Positions 47,061 through 58,542 are shown, numbered from the stretch's first letter. The stretch: 64,000 bases of DNA from Camellia lanceoleosa (GCA_025200525.1 CM045767.1:3049437-3113436), one strand, 5' to 3'. Made by a program: numbers and translations. Notes: generated by a model from the letters alone, not told the origin.

Positions 47061-50000
47061 AAAGCAATAAATTCGGGGCATAGATAAGTCAGGTGTCCCT
47101 GCGCCCCCTCCCAGAGCTGGTCGAAGCCTCTGATGCCAAGCCGGGCCCAATCTGTGCCTCTTCATTGAGCCAATCCAAGCACTCGTCAGACAAAGTGCAA
47201 CTGAAAGTGGGAGCGGGGGCCAGGAGCTCTCTAGTCCTCGATGCTGTGGCATACCGAGCAAGCAGTGCACCTCGAATCGGGAATATGGCAGGATACTCTA
47301 TCCCCTCTGGCAGGCAAGTCTGATCATGGCCGAACTGGTGCTGGAATCGGAACGGAAAGTAGAACACACAGTGGGTCAGACCAATCAGTTGGATCTGATT
47401 CTTTGGGACATACTATAGCTCATTGCCGGAGATGGAGCCAGGGCGATGCTAAGCAATGCGATCTCAGAGACAAATTGCACATCTAGTCGAACTACCATCC
47501 TTCATCAAGGGCATCGACTAGGCGTTGTCGAAAGAAGTAGCCGCGAGCTGAGTAGGCTGGGCAAGAGTCCATAACCTGCAATTTATCCATCAACCATACC
47601 TGGAGAGGGATAAAAAATGAGAGAATAAAGAATTGAGAGATGTACGATGAGAGAAAAGTAAGAAAAGGATTTTGTGAGAAAAATCGAGCCTGAGGGCTGA
47701 GTGATGCGAGCAATACATATGTGAGATTGGGTGGGAAACATTACCTGCAGTAGATGTGCACTCTCCGCAAATCAGGTCGTCTCCTGGCGATAAAAAGCAT
47801 CTAAGCCCATCAGTGTCTCGGCCAATGTCATGACAATGTAGCTCTTTTCTTCATTCAAGCCTTCAGCAACTTCAATCAGATGAATGCTAGATCCACTAAA
47901 GCCTGGGGCAAGCAAAAAGTGAGATAGCATGCACAAGCAAAGTGCGTGTTGCCGAAAACCTTGCCAATAATGGTTGCCGCGGTCACCGGCATCAGAAAAG
48001 CGATGAATCAAGCCGAGGATGTCCAGTTCCCCATTGTAGATCAGAGACCGAGCGTCATGCATGGTGAGCCCACACATCCGCCCTAAAGCTTGGGCGTGGC
48101 TTAAAGCGAGGCAAAATTTCTTCATGGCGTTCAGATTCCATCAAAACTTGAAAATCTTCGAAAGTTGGACATACCTTGTCACGCCCCTAACTCGCCCCTA
48201 AAAGTTTTGGGCATGACCTATTCAGAAACGGACACTTAACCTGTTATACATAACATATGGGGCCTGAGCGGAAGTATTATCAATATAAAATAACAAAAAC
48301 ATCATCCATTGAGCTATCACTACCATGCCAGGACCGTACACATTGCATTAGGTACACAATATATGTGGAAACATACCCCCGAACTTCGGTTACACACTTA
48401 TACATTCATACTTAGACCCACAATTGAGCGGGTAACGAAAATATTAATGAAAGACAACCAAGGTATAAATCAATATCCTCACAACACTTTACAAAATGCA
48501 CGGCTTCAGGTGGTGCCTGGACGCATCAAAGTTGACAAGAGAAAGGCGAGCCTTAAGGGTTATGACTAAACTCCCAATTGATTACCTACAGAAATAGACA
48601 AACAAAATACAGAATGAGCGAACTCAGTGAATAATAGTACATAAATAATGTAATATGTCTAACCTAAATAATCAAACATATAACCGCAGATGCATATGAT
48701 TAACTACATTCCATAATTATTTCCAAAACAGCCATGGGTCCAATTTCCGTAACACAATGGCTTTAAGCCCAGTATATACAGAACATCCATAGGCCTACAA
48801 ATACAGAACGACCATGGGTCTAGAAATATCAGAACGGCCATCGGCCCAGAAATAACAGAACGGCTTATCAATCTAGAAATAACAGAACGCATAAGCGTAG
48901 GGTAACAGAACGCATAAGCGTAAGGTAACAGAAATAACAGAAATAACAAATGTATGGACTCAAGAGGTGGCTCATACGGATTCTAGAGGTGGCTCCCACC
49001 AAGGTGTAGCACTTAGTTCCATACAGCACTTTGTTCCATATCAGAAAACATCAGAACAGATTACCTTCAGAAGTATACAGAAAATACATACATTCTTCCC
49101 TTTATTCACATACATTACCATAGATAATATAAGTTTAACAGAATGTTGCTGATATTTGTTAGCAAAAGGTGAACACATTTCACAGACTGAACGCTTTCAG
49201 AAATATGTAGATATCATAGTTCCATACCATAAATTAATAGATCTCGAGACAAACCACAAGGAAGAATAACTTCAGATGTCATCAGAACTGACTAGTCCCA
49301 AGTTAGACGGAGGCACACAGATTCTTTCAATCATTTACATGAGTTAACGTAATTAGTTTACGTTTAGTGACAATTATAGCATATTCCACAGAGAGTACAT
49401 GTATCATCACACTACTATTTGTAAGGACAAAAATAATTTATCTCATACTAGTCTTGATTCATCATGGACAAAATAGAATGATTCACAACACCCCAAGCAT
49501 CAATATTCCATTACATTATCGTGCGTCCTTAAGATTAATTTATGGATAACAAAACATTAATACTGTCCTTTAATCTCTTTAGACAGATATCTATGTCACA
49601 AAACATACATTAAATCAAACAGAAGTTAATATCAAGTTCCTGGTAAACGGGTTCACTTCCATGAGTACAATTCTTATCCGAAATCACAGATAATTTATAA
49701 GTTATGGCACATTACCGATAAACGATAAACGTAGTCGGAATGCAGAATGGTTTCAAAGTCATGTTGTTGTGTGCTAATTCTTTCAATGCTCACATCGATT
49801 CCCATCCAACACACATGTTAACATAATTACTCAGGGAGAAGAAAATGTCAATAACAATAATAATTAACGGTAAATAACGTACATTTGAGGTACTATTACT
49901 CACAGTGTTTAGATGCTTGGTCCGCCCATGTAGCTAACCCTACACAATTCACAATACACATAAAAATCGGGTCACATATAACTTATTCCGTGCTTAACTT

Positions 50001-50676
50001 GTTTAATTCTCTTTATACCAAAATACACATCAATTTGCAATTCCTATCATTAACTTAACATACTTCTCCATACATATCTCAACACAATTCAACATAAGCT
50101 ACACTATTTGGCATGATTCAACTTATCACCCATAAATATAATTCAACATCTTTCAAGGTGAAGTCTTAAATCCCATTTCATCAGTTCTTCCCAAGGCACT
50201 TATCATCCATAACATCAATAATCTTGTTCCCCAATTTTCATCTCACATAATAGCATGGTTCACAATGTCCATAATTGAGGTTCATACGTAAATTTTAAAC
50301 ACCATTTTCAAACATCTCTAAAATTCAATTAAATTTGTACATGTATAATTCAATACCTCAATTTCATAATTCTACTTCCAATTTGGGCCAATTCATGGGT
50401 TATCCTCATTAATCAACCTAGGGTTTCAAAGAAAATTGAGGGTTTTCCTCTTTTCTTAGTGAAATCGCCAAATCAACAATTACTATGTGTCAATATACTA
50501 AAACATTCAACATCCTTTGAAAAGGAGAGTGGAAGCCCCAATTGTGAATAAACATCAAGTCATAAATGTTTCTAACCCATAACCAACTCAAAATTCCCAA
50601 AATGTCAACAAAATCCCAAAGTACCAACAAAATTACTTTGAATCATAAACATTCAAGGCTAAGAGAACCCCCTACC

Positions 50677-51370
50677 TAGGGGTGAAAGAATAACCGGAAG
50701 GACCGATCAAACCGACCGAACCGAACGGTTTTCGATTGGTGTTTTAAGTTTTCAATAGGTCGGTTCAGTTCGATTTATTTTTTTCTGTACATTCGGTTCG
50801 ATTTTTGGTTTTTGGTTTTTTGAACCGAACCAAACCGAACCGACTTATGTCATTTTAAAAATATTTAAATTGATTTGAATTAAATTATTGATTTGAATTG
50901 ATAAAAATATAATTTGAGAGTATGAGTTGTATTTTGAGTTTGTGAGTTAAATTAAAATATTTAAAAATATTTTTATAAAATAGAGTTTGAATTTATTTTT
51001 ATAAAATATTTTAAAATTTTAAAAATTAAAATCGTAATATTTTGAAATTAAAATATTTAAAAATATTCAAAAAAATTAAAAAAATCGTAATATATTTAAA
51101 TATTTAAAATCTTAACAAAATTAAAATATTTTTAAAATATTTAAATATTTAAAATATTTAAAAAATTAAAATATTGATTTGAATTGATAAAAAAAAAAAA
51201 GCCAAAAAACCTAAAAACCGAAAAAAACATACCGCACCATAATAAACTGAACCACGTCGGTTTATGTCATTTTTCTGGGTGGTTCGGTTCACAAATATAC
51301 AAAACCGAAATTACTGGTTCAGTGCAAAACTAGTGAAAAAACCGACCGAACCGAACCGATTTCACCCCTA
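50677..51370. mobile_element. hAT-like non-autonomous element
   Basis: The terminal inverted repeats are TAGGGGTGAAA and TTTCACCCCTA, flanked by a perfect 8-bp duplication CCCCTACC (50669-50676, 51371-51378). An 8-bp duplication is the hAT signature. Near both ends are ACCGAACCG-type repeats, and the centre (50850-51190) is very AT-rich. No transposase is encoded. Confidence 0.85.
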
Positions 51371-51622
51371 CCCCTACCTCAAAATTGGAAGCAAAGAAGC
51401 TAGGTTGAAAGCATCATCTCGCAAATCCCAAAATCTAATCGGTTGGAAAAGTTGATCTTCACTTCTTCTTCATCCTTGATGCACGATCCATGGTGGATTG
51501 TTGGTAAAAATGGATGAAATCAAAGGTTTGAGAGTTAGGGTTTCGGACTTAGGAAGAGGGGAGAAGAAAAATATCTGAAATGATCCAAAATCCCGTTTTT
51601 TAAGCTGCTGGCCCGTAAAACC

Positions 51623-52165
51623 CGCTCGAGCGTATATATTCCCGCTCGAGCGTATATGCATTCAGCACAGATTTCAAAACTTTGAACAGGTATAACTCTC
51701 CCATCTGGACTCCGTTTTAAGTCGTTCGTGTGTCCAAATTGAAGCCCCGAAAATAAGCTTTCCAATGGTTCTAACCTCACATCCATATTCAAAGTGTGGA
51801 AAAATAAAAGGGCAAATGAGTGACGGTTGGTCGTAAACGAATTATTCAAATTAAAGTTTTTGGTCCAATCATACTTTACCATCATATTATCATCTCAATC
51901 AATACCCCAAAATAAGGTAAGAACATTCCAAACACACTAAGAAGAACATCAAAAATGAGCCCACATGCCCCAGAATCAAACTTAACCAGGCGACCCGCTC
52001 GAGCGCCCAACCTTGCGCTCGAGCGCAAAGACCAACAAAGCCGTCCGCTCGAGCGACCACTTCTACACTCGAGTGGAAAATCACCACTCCTAGAATTTCA
52101 GTCCGCCTGCAAAATTACTGGAAACTCCAAAAGTACGCTCGAGCGCCAACTACTTCGCTCGAGCA
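51623..52165. repeat. Four pairs of CGCTCGAGCG palindromes at 20-bp pitch
   Basis: Perfect copies start at 51623, 51643, 51996, 52016, 52046 and 52136; near-perfect ones start at 52066 (CACTCGAGTG) and 52156 (CGCTCGAGCA). They form four pairs, each with exactly 10 bp between palindromes. The 10-bp spacers differ in sequence, so spacing rather than spacer is conserved. Confidence 0.9.
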
Positions 52166-52556
52166 GAGGGAAAAATTTCAGATTGTTTGGTAAAGGTTAC
52201 CAATTCCAGTTTCAAAGGCATAAACCAACGGATAGTTCTTCAATTCCAATAGCAAACACATTAACCCCTAATTAAATAAGGATAACTTTCTATACGCACT
52301 TTGGGATCGTTACATACCTCTTGCCCGCCGAAGCTAAAAACATGTGTTACTGGGTTCCAAAACCTCGCCGCGGCATGATGGAAAGGAAGGTACAGCGGAG
52401 TACGGCTCAACGTGAATAGTGCATTCAAGCCGAAGCCCCGGAAGTTCAACTTTTCTGAGCCATCTAGAGAAGCGATCCAAGCTGTGAGATTTTTGACGAG
52501 AAACGCCTCCATTTTGGTGCAAAACTGAAATGAAATGAATCAACTATGAGGCTGGG

Positions 52557-52700
52557 ACTTTTAAAGAGGATAAGGCACTGTTCGGGGGACACGTGTCGAA
52601 AAATTGGTGGGTGCCAGGCTAGGTGGCCGACCGGCCACCTGTTTTGGTAGGCCAGCCACCCCTCTCCCCTCCAATGCAAAAAGTTGGCCGGCTAGCTCCC
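52557..52700 (-). promoter_or_regulatory. Putative promoter of antisense module 1
   Basis: Read on the minus strand it has a TATA-like CTTTAAAAGT (about 52557-52566), 45 bp before ATG 52512. Upstream are an ACACGTGTC G-box-like motif (about 52590-52598) and the near-palindrome GGTGGCCGACCGGCCACC (52622-52639). Similar GGCCGGCC blocks lie in the family LTR and before antisense module 2. Confidence 0.45.
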
Positions 52701-52855
52701 AAAGGTGGCCGGCTATGCTGCAAAGTGTGCCTTTGGTCCTGTTCTACCCTCTAGAGGAAAGTTCTTAGCATTTCCATGCATCAGGAGTGTTGAAGGCCTC
52801 CATCTCCCTCTGTTTCGGATGCGTTCCGTCACCCAGATCGTCCGAAATACACTTT

Positions 52856-53090
52856 GTTTATAGAGTTGTTGTTAAGTCTTGCTTATCGAGTTGTTGCCTT
52901 GCTTATCGAGTTGTTGTTTTGTTGGTTGAGATGTCTTGTTTATCGAGTTGTTAAGTTTTGTCGAGCTATCGAGTTTCGTGCATTGAGTCGTTGCTTTTTG
53001 TTTAAACAATTTTGTTGTGCCTTACTTATCGAGTTATCAATTTTGTTGTGTTTTGCTTATTGAGTTGTAAACTTGCTAAGGTTTTGTTAT
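52856..53090 (+). repeat. Degenerate minisatellite (TTATCGAGTTGTTG-type)
   Basis: Variants of cttatcgagttgttg recur about eight times at uneven spacing of roughly 20-30 bp. No coding role is seen. It lies between the two antisense modules. Confidence 0.6.
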
Positions 53091-55791
53091 TTCTTAGTAA
53101 GTTAGGTTGTTTAGTTTGTTGCGTCGGTTCACTACCTGACTTGGCAAATACACGGTGCACATTTCCATTCAATCTCATTTTGGTGCAAAATAATGCAATG
53201 CGATGCTAAGAACATAAAATACAACACTTTTTCAAAAGTTGTTTCATTCCATCATGCTTCCTTTGTTACAGCATTTTATAACAAGGGTACAAGTTTTACA
53301 AAAAATAAAACTGCCTAACAATGTACAATGTGCTACAACTACTAGTAAAAAGGTAAGTAAAGTAGGGAACAACTGCATCAATGCTCTCAAGAGCAAGAAT
53401 GAGAGGCCCTCTTCGTCCTCTTCTGCGGAACAGACTCTGCACCATCATCACCATTATCTAAGTCAGGGCTGCCATCATCGGAACCCTCCTCAGCCTTATC
53501 TCCACTACTAGAGCCACCCTCTCTGTCAGCAAATGTCTCTGACTGGGGATCTGCAGCCTATTCCTCCTCACTGGACTCCTCCTCTATAATGTGCGCCCTG
53601 CGTCCGCCTCGTCCACGAGACGACTCCCCTCTCCCAGCTCCTCAAGGAGGCCTAGATGGGCCAGCTCCTCGGGAAGGCTCAGTGGCCCAGGTAAGATATA
53701 TCGGCAGCATCTAAAAAGGAAGAGTGTAATTTGGACGCATCAGCTCAAATATGTATATCAGATACAGATGCAAGAAAGCTACATGAAATGGGTGCATGCA
53801 GGTACAGTATATAAGTGCGGTGTGTGTCAGACGTGCTCTACACAGGCAGCCTATCAATGCAGTAAAATGTTCAAGATCAACATGTATGATAAATGCAAGA
53901 AAACTAAAGGGTACCTGGACACCCATGAGGGACAATTGCGCCTTTCTCCGTAGGACCATGCCCTCAAGTGAGGCTACCATCCCGAGCACCTCATCCATGT
54001 ACTCCCTGGGTAGCTGCAGATACAAGCTCAAGTCATCAATGAATAAACAAATGCCAAAGTATCTGTGTGATAAACGGAAAACAGTGGAACATACTGGTGG
54101 CGAATCAGGGTCACTGACATATTGGTGGTCAGGCATAGGAGGCTCTATCGGAATCGGGTAGGAAGTCCCATATCGCCATCCCGTCAACTCAGTCGGCATA
54201 TCTGGCTATCCGGGATGATGATAAGTCGGAGGGATCGAAGGAACTAGTCCAGTCCCACCTCTAGATGTGCCAGCCCTACTGGTTGAAGGAATGTCTCTAG
54301 CTCGGGCCCGGCTTGATGAGGGCATACCAGCAGACCTCCTCGTCGGAGTATAGACTCCCGTCAATGGAGGCATCAAGTATGTGTGACAAAAAGTCACATA
54401 CTCCCCCTGCTCCAAATGTAAGAATGCGTCGGTACCTTGCATAGCACTGACGACATCTTGGGAAGAGAGCCCATCAGCGGTCCGCATATCATCTGGAGGT
54501 TCTGAAGGAATGTCCTGATCAGGGTAGCCCCATACCTGACGCAAGAAGCGATCCCCTAAGAACCAGGCCCTACCAACTGGCCCCTCGAACAGGATCCTAT
54601 ACCGAGAGGCACCCCATGCTCCGGCAAACTGGAATCAGAGGTCTCTACCTAAAGGCGCCCAGGGCTGCCACAAGATCTGCGGATAACGGATGCATAAGCT
54701 GATAAGAAATGGTGAATGTGCAAGATAAATCAAAGATATGAAAACATAAAGAACTGAGAGTTCTGAGATACCTCTGACGACCGCACTGTATCAAAGTACT
54801 GCCGTAAGTAGAGGAAAGACTCCCGAGGTCTCGGTCAGTACTGACCCTCGAATACGAGTGAATAAGGGGTCATGAGGGGCACCTTCACCTCAAGCTCTGG
54901 GGCTAGCATCGAGAAGTACGCATAGATCCATAGCTGTGGAAAAACAGAACAGTAGCCATCAGAATATAAAATGCTGAGTGCAGAATGTAAATACAAAATG
55001 CTGAGAGCAAAGTGCAAGGTACAGAATGTAAAATGCACCGTGTGTGCAATGTGCAAGTAATGAGAAGCAGAAATGTAAATCAGGAGGGCAGAAAGTACCT
55101 CCCAGGCCCTCCAATAGCCACCGACCATGTTCCCCCGTCCGCGGGAGGTCGCACTCATATAGCAATAGAGAGTAGCCAAGCTGGTGCCACCCCAATCATA
55201 TCGGCTAACCTGTGAAAGGTCCACTAGAGCACTCAACAGATAGAGCCCGACAGTGTTCCCCCTATCGGCAAACAGAGTGGTCCTGAAAAGGAACATCAGA
55301 AACCCGGTGGTCAGATATGCGCCACCTCCTCAGAGTCTCAAGCTTCATCTTCGCCTCAAATGGAAGAGAACTGTGTATCGAGACTCGCTCAAGATCTCAA
55401 CTGGCGGGTGAGCCCCCAATAAGTATATCTAGGCGGCCTCCCACTGGCCCATATCCTCGTCATATGGGATGGCCCAGCCTCTCACATCAAGGCCTGTCAG
55501 TACGACGAAGTCAAACGGGGTCATGGTCATGTCCCCGGTGACAGAGAAATGGAAGGAGTTGGTGGTGTCCCACCATCTCTATACTAAAGCACCCATCAGC
55601 ATCCTACTAGCAGGACAGCGGGAGATCCCAGTGCAAAAGGGCCCAAACCCTGCCACGTCAACCAAATCCCGGACAGCCTCCGGGAGCTCCGCGTACCACT
55701 CTCTCGTCGTGATAGAGCCATATCCTCGCGCAGTACGAGAAGTCACTTGCATTTAGGATGAACACATGTATTCAGTTTCAGAATGAAATGT

Positions 55792-55887
55792 ATAAGCTGC
55801 GTGCAAATGAAATGAATAAGCTGTGTGCAAATGAAATAAATAAGCTGCGTGCAAATGAAATGTATAAGCTGTGTGCAAAATCAAATC
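55792..55887. repeat. 24-bp tandem repeat, four units
   Basis: Units begin AATGAAATG and end AAGCTG(C/T)GTGCA; the four 24-bp copies differ at one to four positions. It directly precedes the 104-bp array and shares its GCTG(C/T)GTG core, suggesting common origin. Confidence 0.85.
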
Positions 55888-55904
55888 AGACACAAAATCT
55901 GGGC

Positions 55905-56762
55905 TGTGTGTTCAGATTTCAAAGTATAGGCTGTGTGTTCATCTCAAAGTTTGGGCTGCGTGTTCAACTCTCAATCAGTGTGTGCTGTGTGTTCACCTCA
56001 ACAACGAGCTGTGTGTTCGACATCAAAGAGTGGGTTGTGTGTTCATCTCAAAGTTTGGGCTGCATGTTCAACTCTCAATCACTGTGTGCTGTGTGTTCAC
56101 CTTAACAACGAGCTGTGTGTTCGATATCAAAGAGTAGGCTGTGTGTTCATCTCAAAGTTTGGGCTGCGTGTTCAACTCTCAATCAGTGTGTGCTGTGTGT
56201 TCACCTCAACAACAAGCTATGTGTTCGACATCAAAGAGTGGGCTGTGTGTTCATCTCAAAGTTTGGGCTGTGCGTTCAACTCTCAATCAGTGTGTGTTGT
56301 GTGTTCACCTCAACGACGAGCTGTGTGTTCGATATCAAAGTGTGGGCTGTGTGTTCATCTCAAAGTTTGGGCTGCGTGTTCAACTCTCAATCAGTGTGTG
56401 CTGTGTGTTCACCTCAACGATGGGCCGTGTGTTCAGAATTCAAGTGTTCGGGCTGCGTGTTCAACTCTCAATCAGTGTGTGCTGCGTGTTCACCTTTAAT
56501 TTGGGGCTGTGTGTTCAGAAATTCAAAGTTTGGGCTGCGTGTTCAACTGACAACAAGTATGAGCTGTGTGTTCAAAATTCAAAAACAGTGGGCTGTGTGT
56601 TCTACTCTCAACAAATGTGTGCTGCGTGTTCACCTTCAATTTGGGTTGTGTGTTCATCTCAAAGTTTGGGTTGTGTGTTCAATTCTCAACAAGTGTGTGT
56701 TGTGTGTTTACAATCAATATACGGGCCGCGTGTTCAGAAAGTCAGAGTGTTTGAACTGTATG
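55905..56762. repeat. 104-bp higher-order tandem array of ~26-bp GCTGTGTGTTC units
   Basis: The marker GTTCATCTC recurs at 55937, 56041, 56145, 56249 and 56353, exactly 104 bp apart. Each 104-bp unit has four ~24-29-bp subunits, each starting near GCTG(T/C)GTGTTC. After 56400 the order decays to single subunits. All three plus-strand frames stay open over much of the array, because 104 is not a multiple of three and the subunit contains no stop in any frame. It lies in the predicted intron of antisense module 2. Confidence 0.9.
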
Positions 56763-57480
56763 TTCAAGATGCAAACGGAATATGGTATTATAAACTAAAC
56801 ATTCAAAACAAGCTGCGTGCTTGAACGAGCAGATAAACATAGCAAAAGCACGAAATGCACAGAAAATGCAGAATACATTGCAGAAAATGTAAATTGAAGT
56901 AAATACCTCTCGTGCCTGATGAGAGGGGTGGGACTCCGGCTCTCACAAAAGTAGATCCCTAGGCGCTCGATCATCGAAATCAGTAAAATGGTAGAAAACC
57001 GCCTGCGGGAGGATGTGCGCCGGAGGGTCGTATCTCTCGGGGATGAATGGTCGAATCCTCGGGGGTAAAGACATAATGTCTGGCTCACCCCGGCACCTGG
57101 AGAACCCACCTTGCAAAAAATGACCCGCAATCTCGAAAAATCTACAAAAAGAAGCAAAAACGAGCAAAATGAGCCAAAATTGGAAAAAGTCAACAAAAGT
57201 CAACTCTCGGGAAATGAAAAAGTCAACAAAAGCCAACTCCGAGAAAATCTTCCAAATGTTGAGACAAACTTACCTCAAGTGGTAAAAGTGAAGAAAGAAG
57301 CACCGAAATCAAAATCTAATCGGTTCAAAGTGACGAAAACTGAAAGATTTTGCGAAAACAACTTGCGTGGGGCGTTGGAAAACGCGTATAGAGCACAGAT
57401 CTGAGAGAAAAAGTGGTCTAGGAAGGAAGAGGAGGAAATTTTGGAGCTAATGTTATGAGGACAAGTGCTTTGGATAAGCA

Positions 57481-57610
57481 CATTTAAAGAAAAGAGAGCA
57501 AAATGACCAAACTGCCCCGGATTTGGGCTAGGTGGCCGGCCGGCCACCTTTTCTGGCAGGCCGGCCATCACTCTCCCTCACCCCTGGCCGGCGGCCTCCC
57601 CCTTAGGCCA
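57481..57610 (-). promoter_or_regulatory. Putative promoter of antisense module 2
   Basis: On the minus strand, the perfect 18-bp palindrome GGTGGCCGGCCGGCCACC (57531-57548) is followed by a TATA-like CTTTAAATG (57481-57489), upstream of the first exon. The surrounding ~60 bp resembles the block before antisense module 1. The start site is unknown. Confidence 0.45.
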
Positions 57611-58529
57611 AACATGGCCGGCAGTATTCCCAAGGTGGTCCCCAAGGTCTCTACAAATTTTGGTGATAATTGGAGTTCCCGGCACCTAAGAAAGCACAAG
57701 GAAAGTGCACTTTTCGTTGCAAAACCCCTCCGCGGGAACTTCAACTCCAATTTTCAATGTGTGTTTCGTCATTACTCACCGAGAGCAAGATGTATCCTTT
57801 TTGAATATGTTGTGACCCCTCCGGGAGGTAAACCGGAGGTCGCGATTGAGCCACCTTTGTCGAAACTTGCATTGCTTTGCTCGTTGTTTCGTTTCAAAAT
57901 GTGCATTCAAGTTTACACTTATCTTGCATTGTTGTGCACGTCACTTGCATTCTCATGCACATCACTTGCACTATTCTGCACGTTTCACGAGTATTGTCAT
58001 ACCCCTGTGCTTAACTTGCGTTATCACGTGCGTCGTTTCTCGCATTGCGATGCACTTACCCATCAACACCGCGTTTGCCTGCATTCGATATCACACTGAA
58101 CATATGTTGCTAACTATGTTGTGCTTGTTGAGTTTCTTCCTTTTGCAGGCACGATATTGTATGTACGGTTCATTTGAGGCTGGTGCGACTAGACATGCCG
58201 CGCAGGTATTGTATCTTCTCCGTGTGAGACGTGGTGAGAATTCAATGATTCTCTGCATTCTTCAGCTGCATGAAATGTAGTATTACTTTTCATTCTTGCT
58301 TAAAACTGTTGCATCTATTGTGAATATTTGCTTCATTACAGCTTGCTGCTTCGCATGATCATTGAGTTACATCCGGCTTTGTGCATATCGCTTTGCATTT
58401 TGCCCCCTGCCTGCTGGCACATCTTTTTGTTTATCTCGCCTGTTTGTTTGAGTCTTCAGCCTTGTCAAAAATGGGTCGTCTCTGGGATTTGACATTCACT
58501 CCCGTCACTTATGACTTTCGAGTTCTGTC
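57611..58529 (+). other. 3' non-coding region of the giant element
   Basis: No domain is recognised. A short degenerate repeat, CACTTGCATT...TGCACGT, occurs at about 57865-57985. The region leads to the polypurine tract. Confidence 0.45.
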
Positions 58530-58542
58530 AAAGAGGGGTGAC
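58530..58542 (+). promoter_or_regulatory. Polypurine tract
   Basis: AAAGAGGGGTGAC lies immediately upstream of the 3' LTR start (TGTAGACA at 58543). Position and composition fit the plus-strand primer of LTR retrotransposons. Confidence 0.75.

Larger units (their letters stand above)
48177..52314 (-). mobile_element. Solo-LTR-like Ty3/gypsy-type element
   Basis: It starts TGTCACGCCCC and ends GGGATCGTTACA, with the perfect 5-bp duplication TACCT (48172-48176 and 52315-52319). No retroviral domain lies inside, so it is best read as a solo LTR of about 3.4 kb carrying the 694-bp hAT-like element. The orientation is inferred from the TGTAACG...GTGACA form on the minus strand and is not certain. 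It shares the GAGGTGGCTC blocks with 30886-31951 and holds four pairs of CGCTCGAGCG palindromes. Confidence 0.8.
47061..52512 (-). pseudogene. Antisense module 1: plant-mobile-domain-like gene, split by an LTR
   Basis: On the strand opposite to gag-pol, ATG 52512 opens MEAFLVKNLTAWIASLDG. It continues to AAARFWNPVTHVFSFGG (about 52380-52330), a motif of the plant mobile domain / DUF-type proteins found in plant genomes and transposons. The LTR-like element at 48177-52314 interrupts it. On the far side the same frame resumes with CPTFEDFQVLMESE (from 48168) and, after a one-base frame change, GELDILGLIHRFSDAGDRGN and LAETLMGLDAFY (48125-47772). A likely next exon (about 47612-47492) begins VWLMDKLQVMDSC after a CAG acceptor. 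A last segment ends near 47093 (LDWLNEEAQIGPGLASEAS). The function is unknown. Confidence 0.65.
53390..57117 (-). pseudogene. Antisense module 2: MAIN-like plant mobile domain gene remnant
   Basis: On the minus strand a first exon (about 57062-56909) reads MSLPPRIRPFIPERYDPP and TDFDDRAPRDLLL, then a donor at GAGAG|GTATTT. After a likely intron (56908-55751) the domain continues with ITTREWYAELPEAVRD, VAGFGPFC and GDMTMTPFDFVVLTGLDV (55750-55450). It goes on through SRYDWGGTSLATLYCYMSA (about 55190-55140) to a proline-rich region (54544-53900) and an acidic tail ending KRTKRASHS (about 53400). This order matches MAIN-like / plant mobile domain proteins often carried by plant transposons. Several stops (near 56929, 55581 and 55428) break it. 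The molecular function is not established. Confidence 0.65.

Noticed and set aside
50700..50850. Telomere-like or satellite origin for ACCGAACCG repeats
   Set aside because: The unit is not the plant telomere repeat, and the stretch lies within a hAT-like element with clean 8-bp duplication.
54835..55296. Separate membrane-protein gene suggested by a hydrophobic minus-strand frame
   Set aside because: Only its first part matches the plant mobile domain module; the hydrophobic stretch is probably intronic read-through over ATGCTGAG/TGCAAA-type short repeats.
55792..56762. CRISPR-like array
   Set aside because: Repeats are directly tandem with diverged subunits and no unique spacers, and the context is a plant retrotransposon.
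55933..56824. Overlapping plus-strand frames of up to 227 codons encoding Cys/Val/Ser repeats
   Set aside because: They are produced by the 104-bp tandem array, open in all three frames; there is no start context or domain, so not called as genes.
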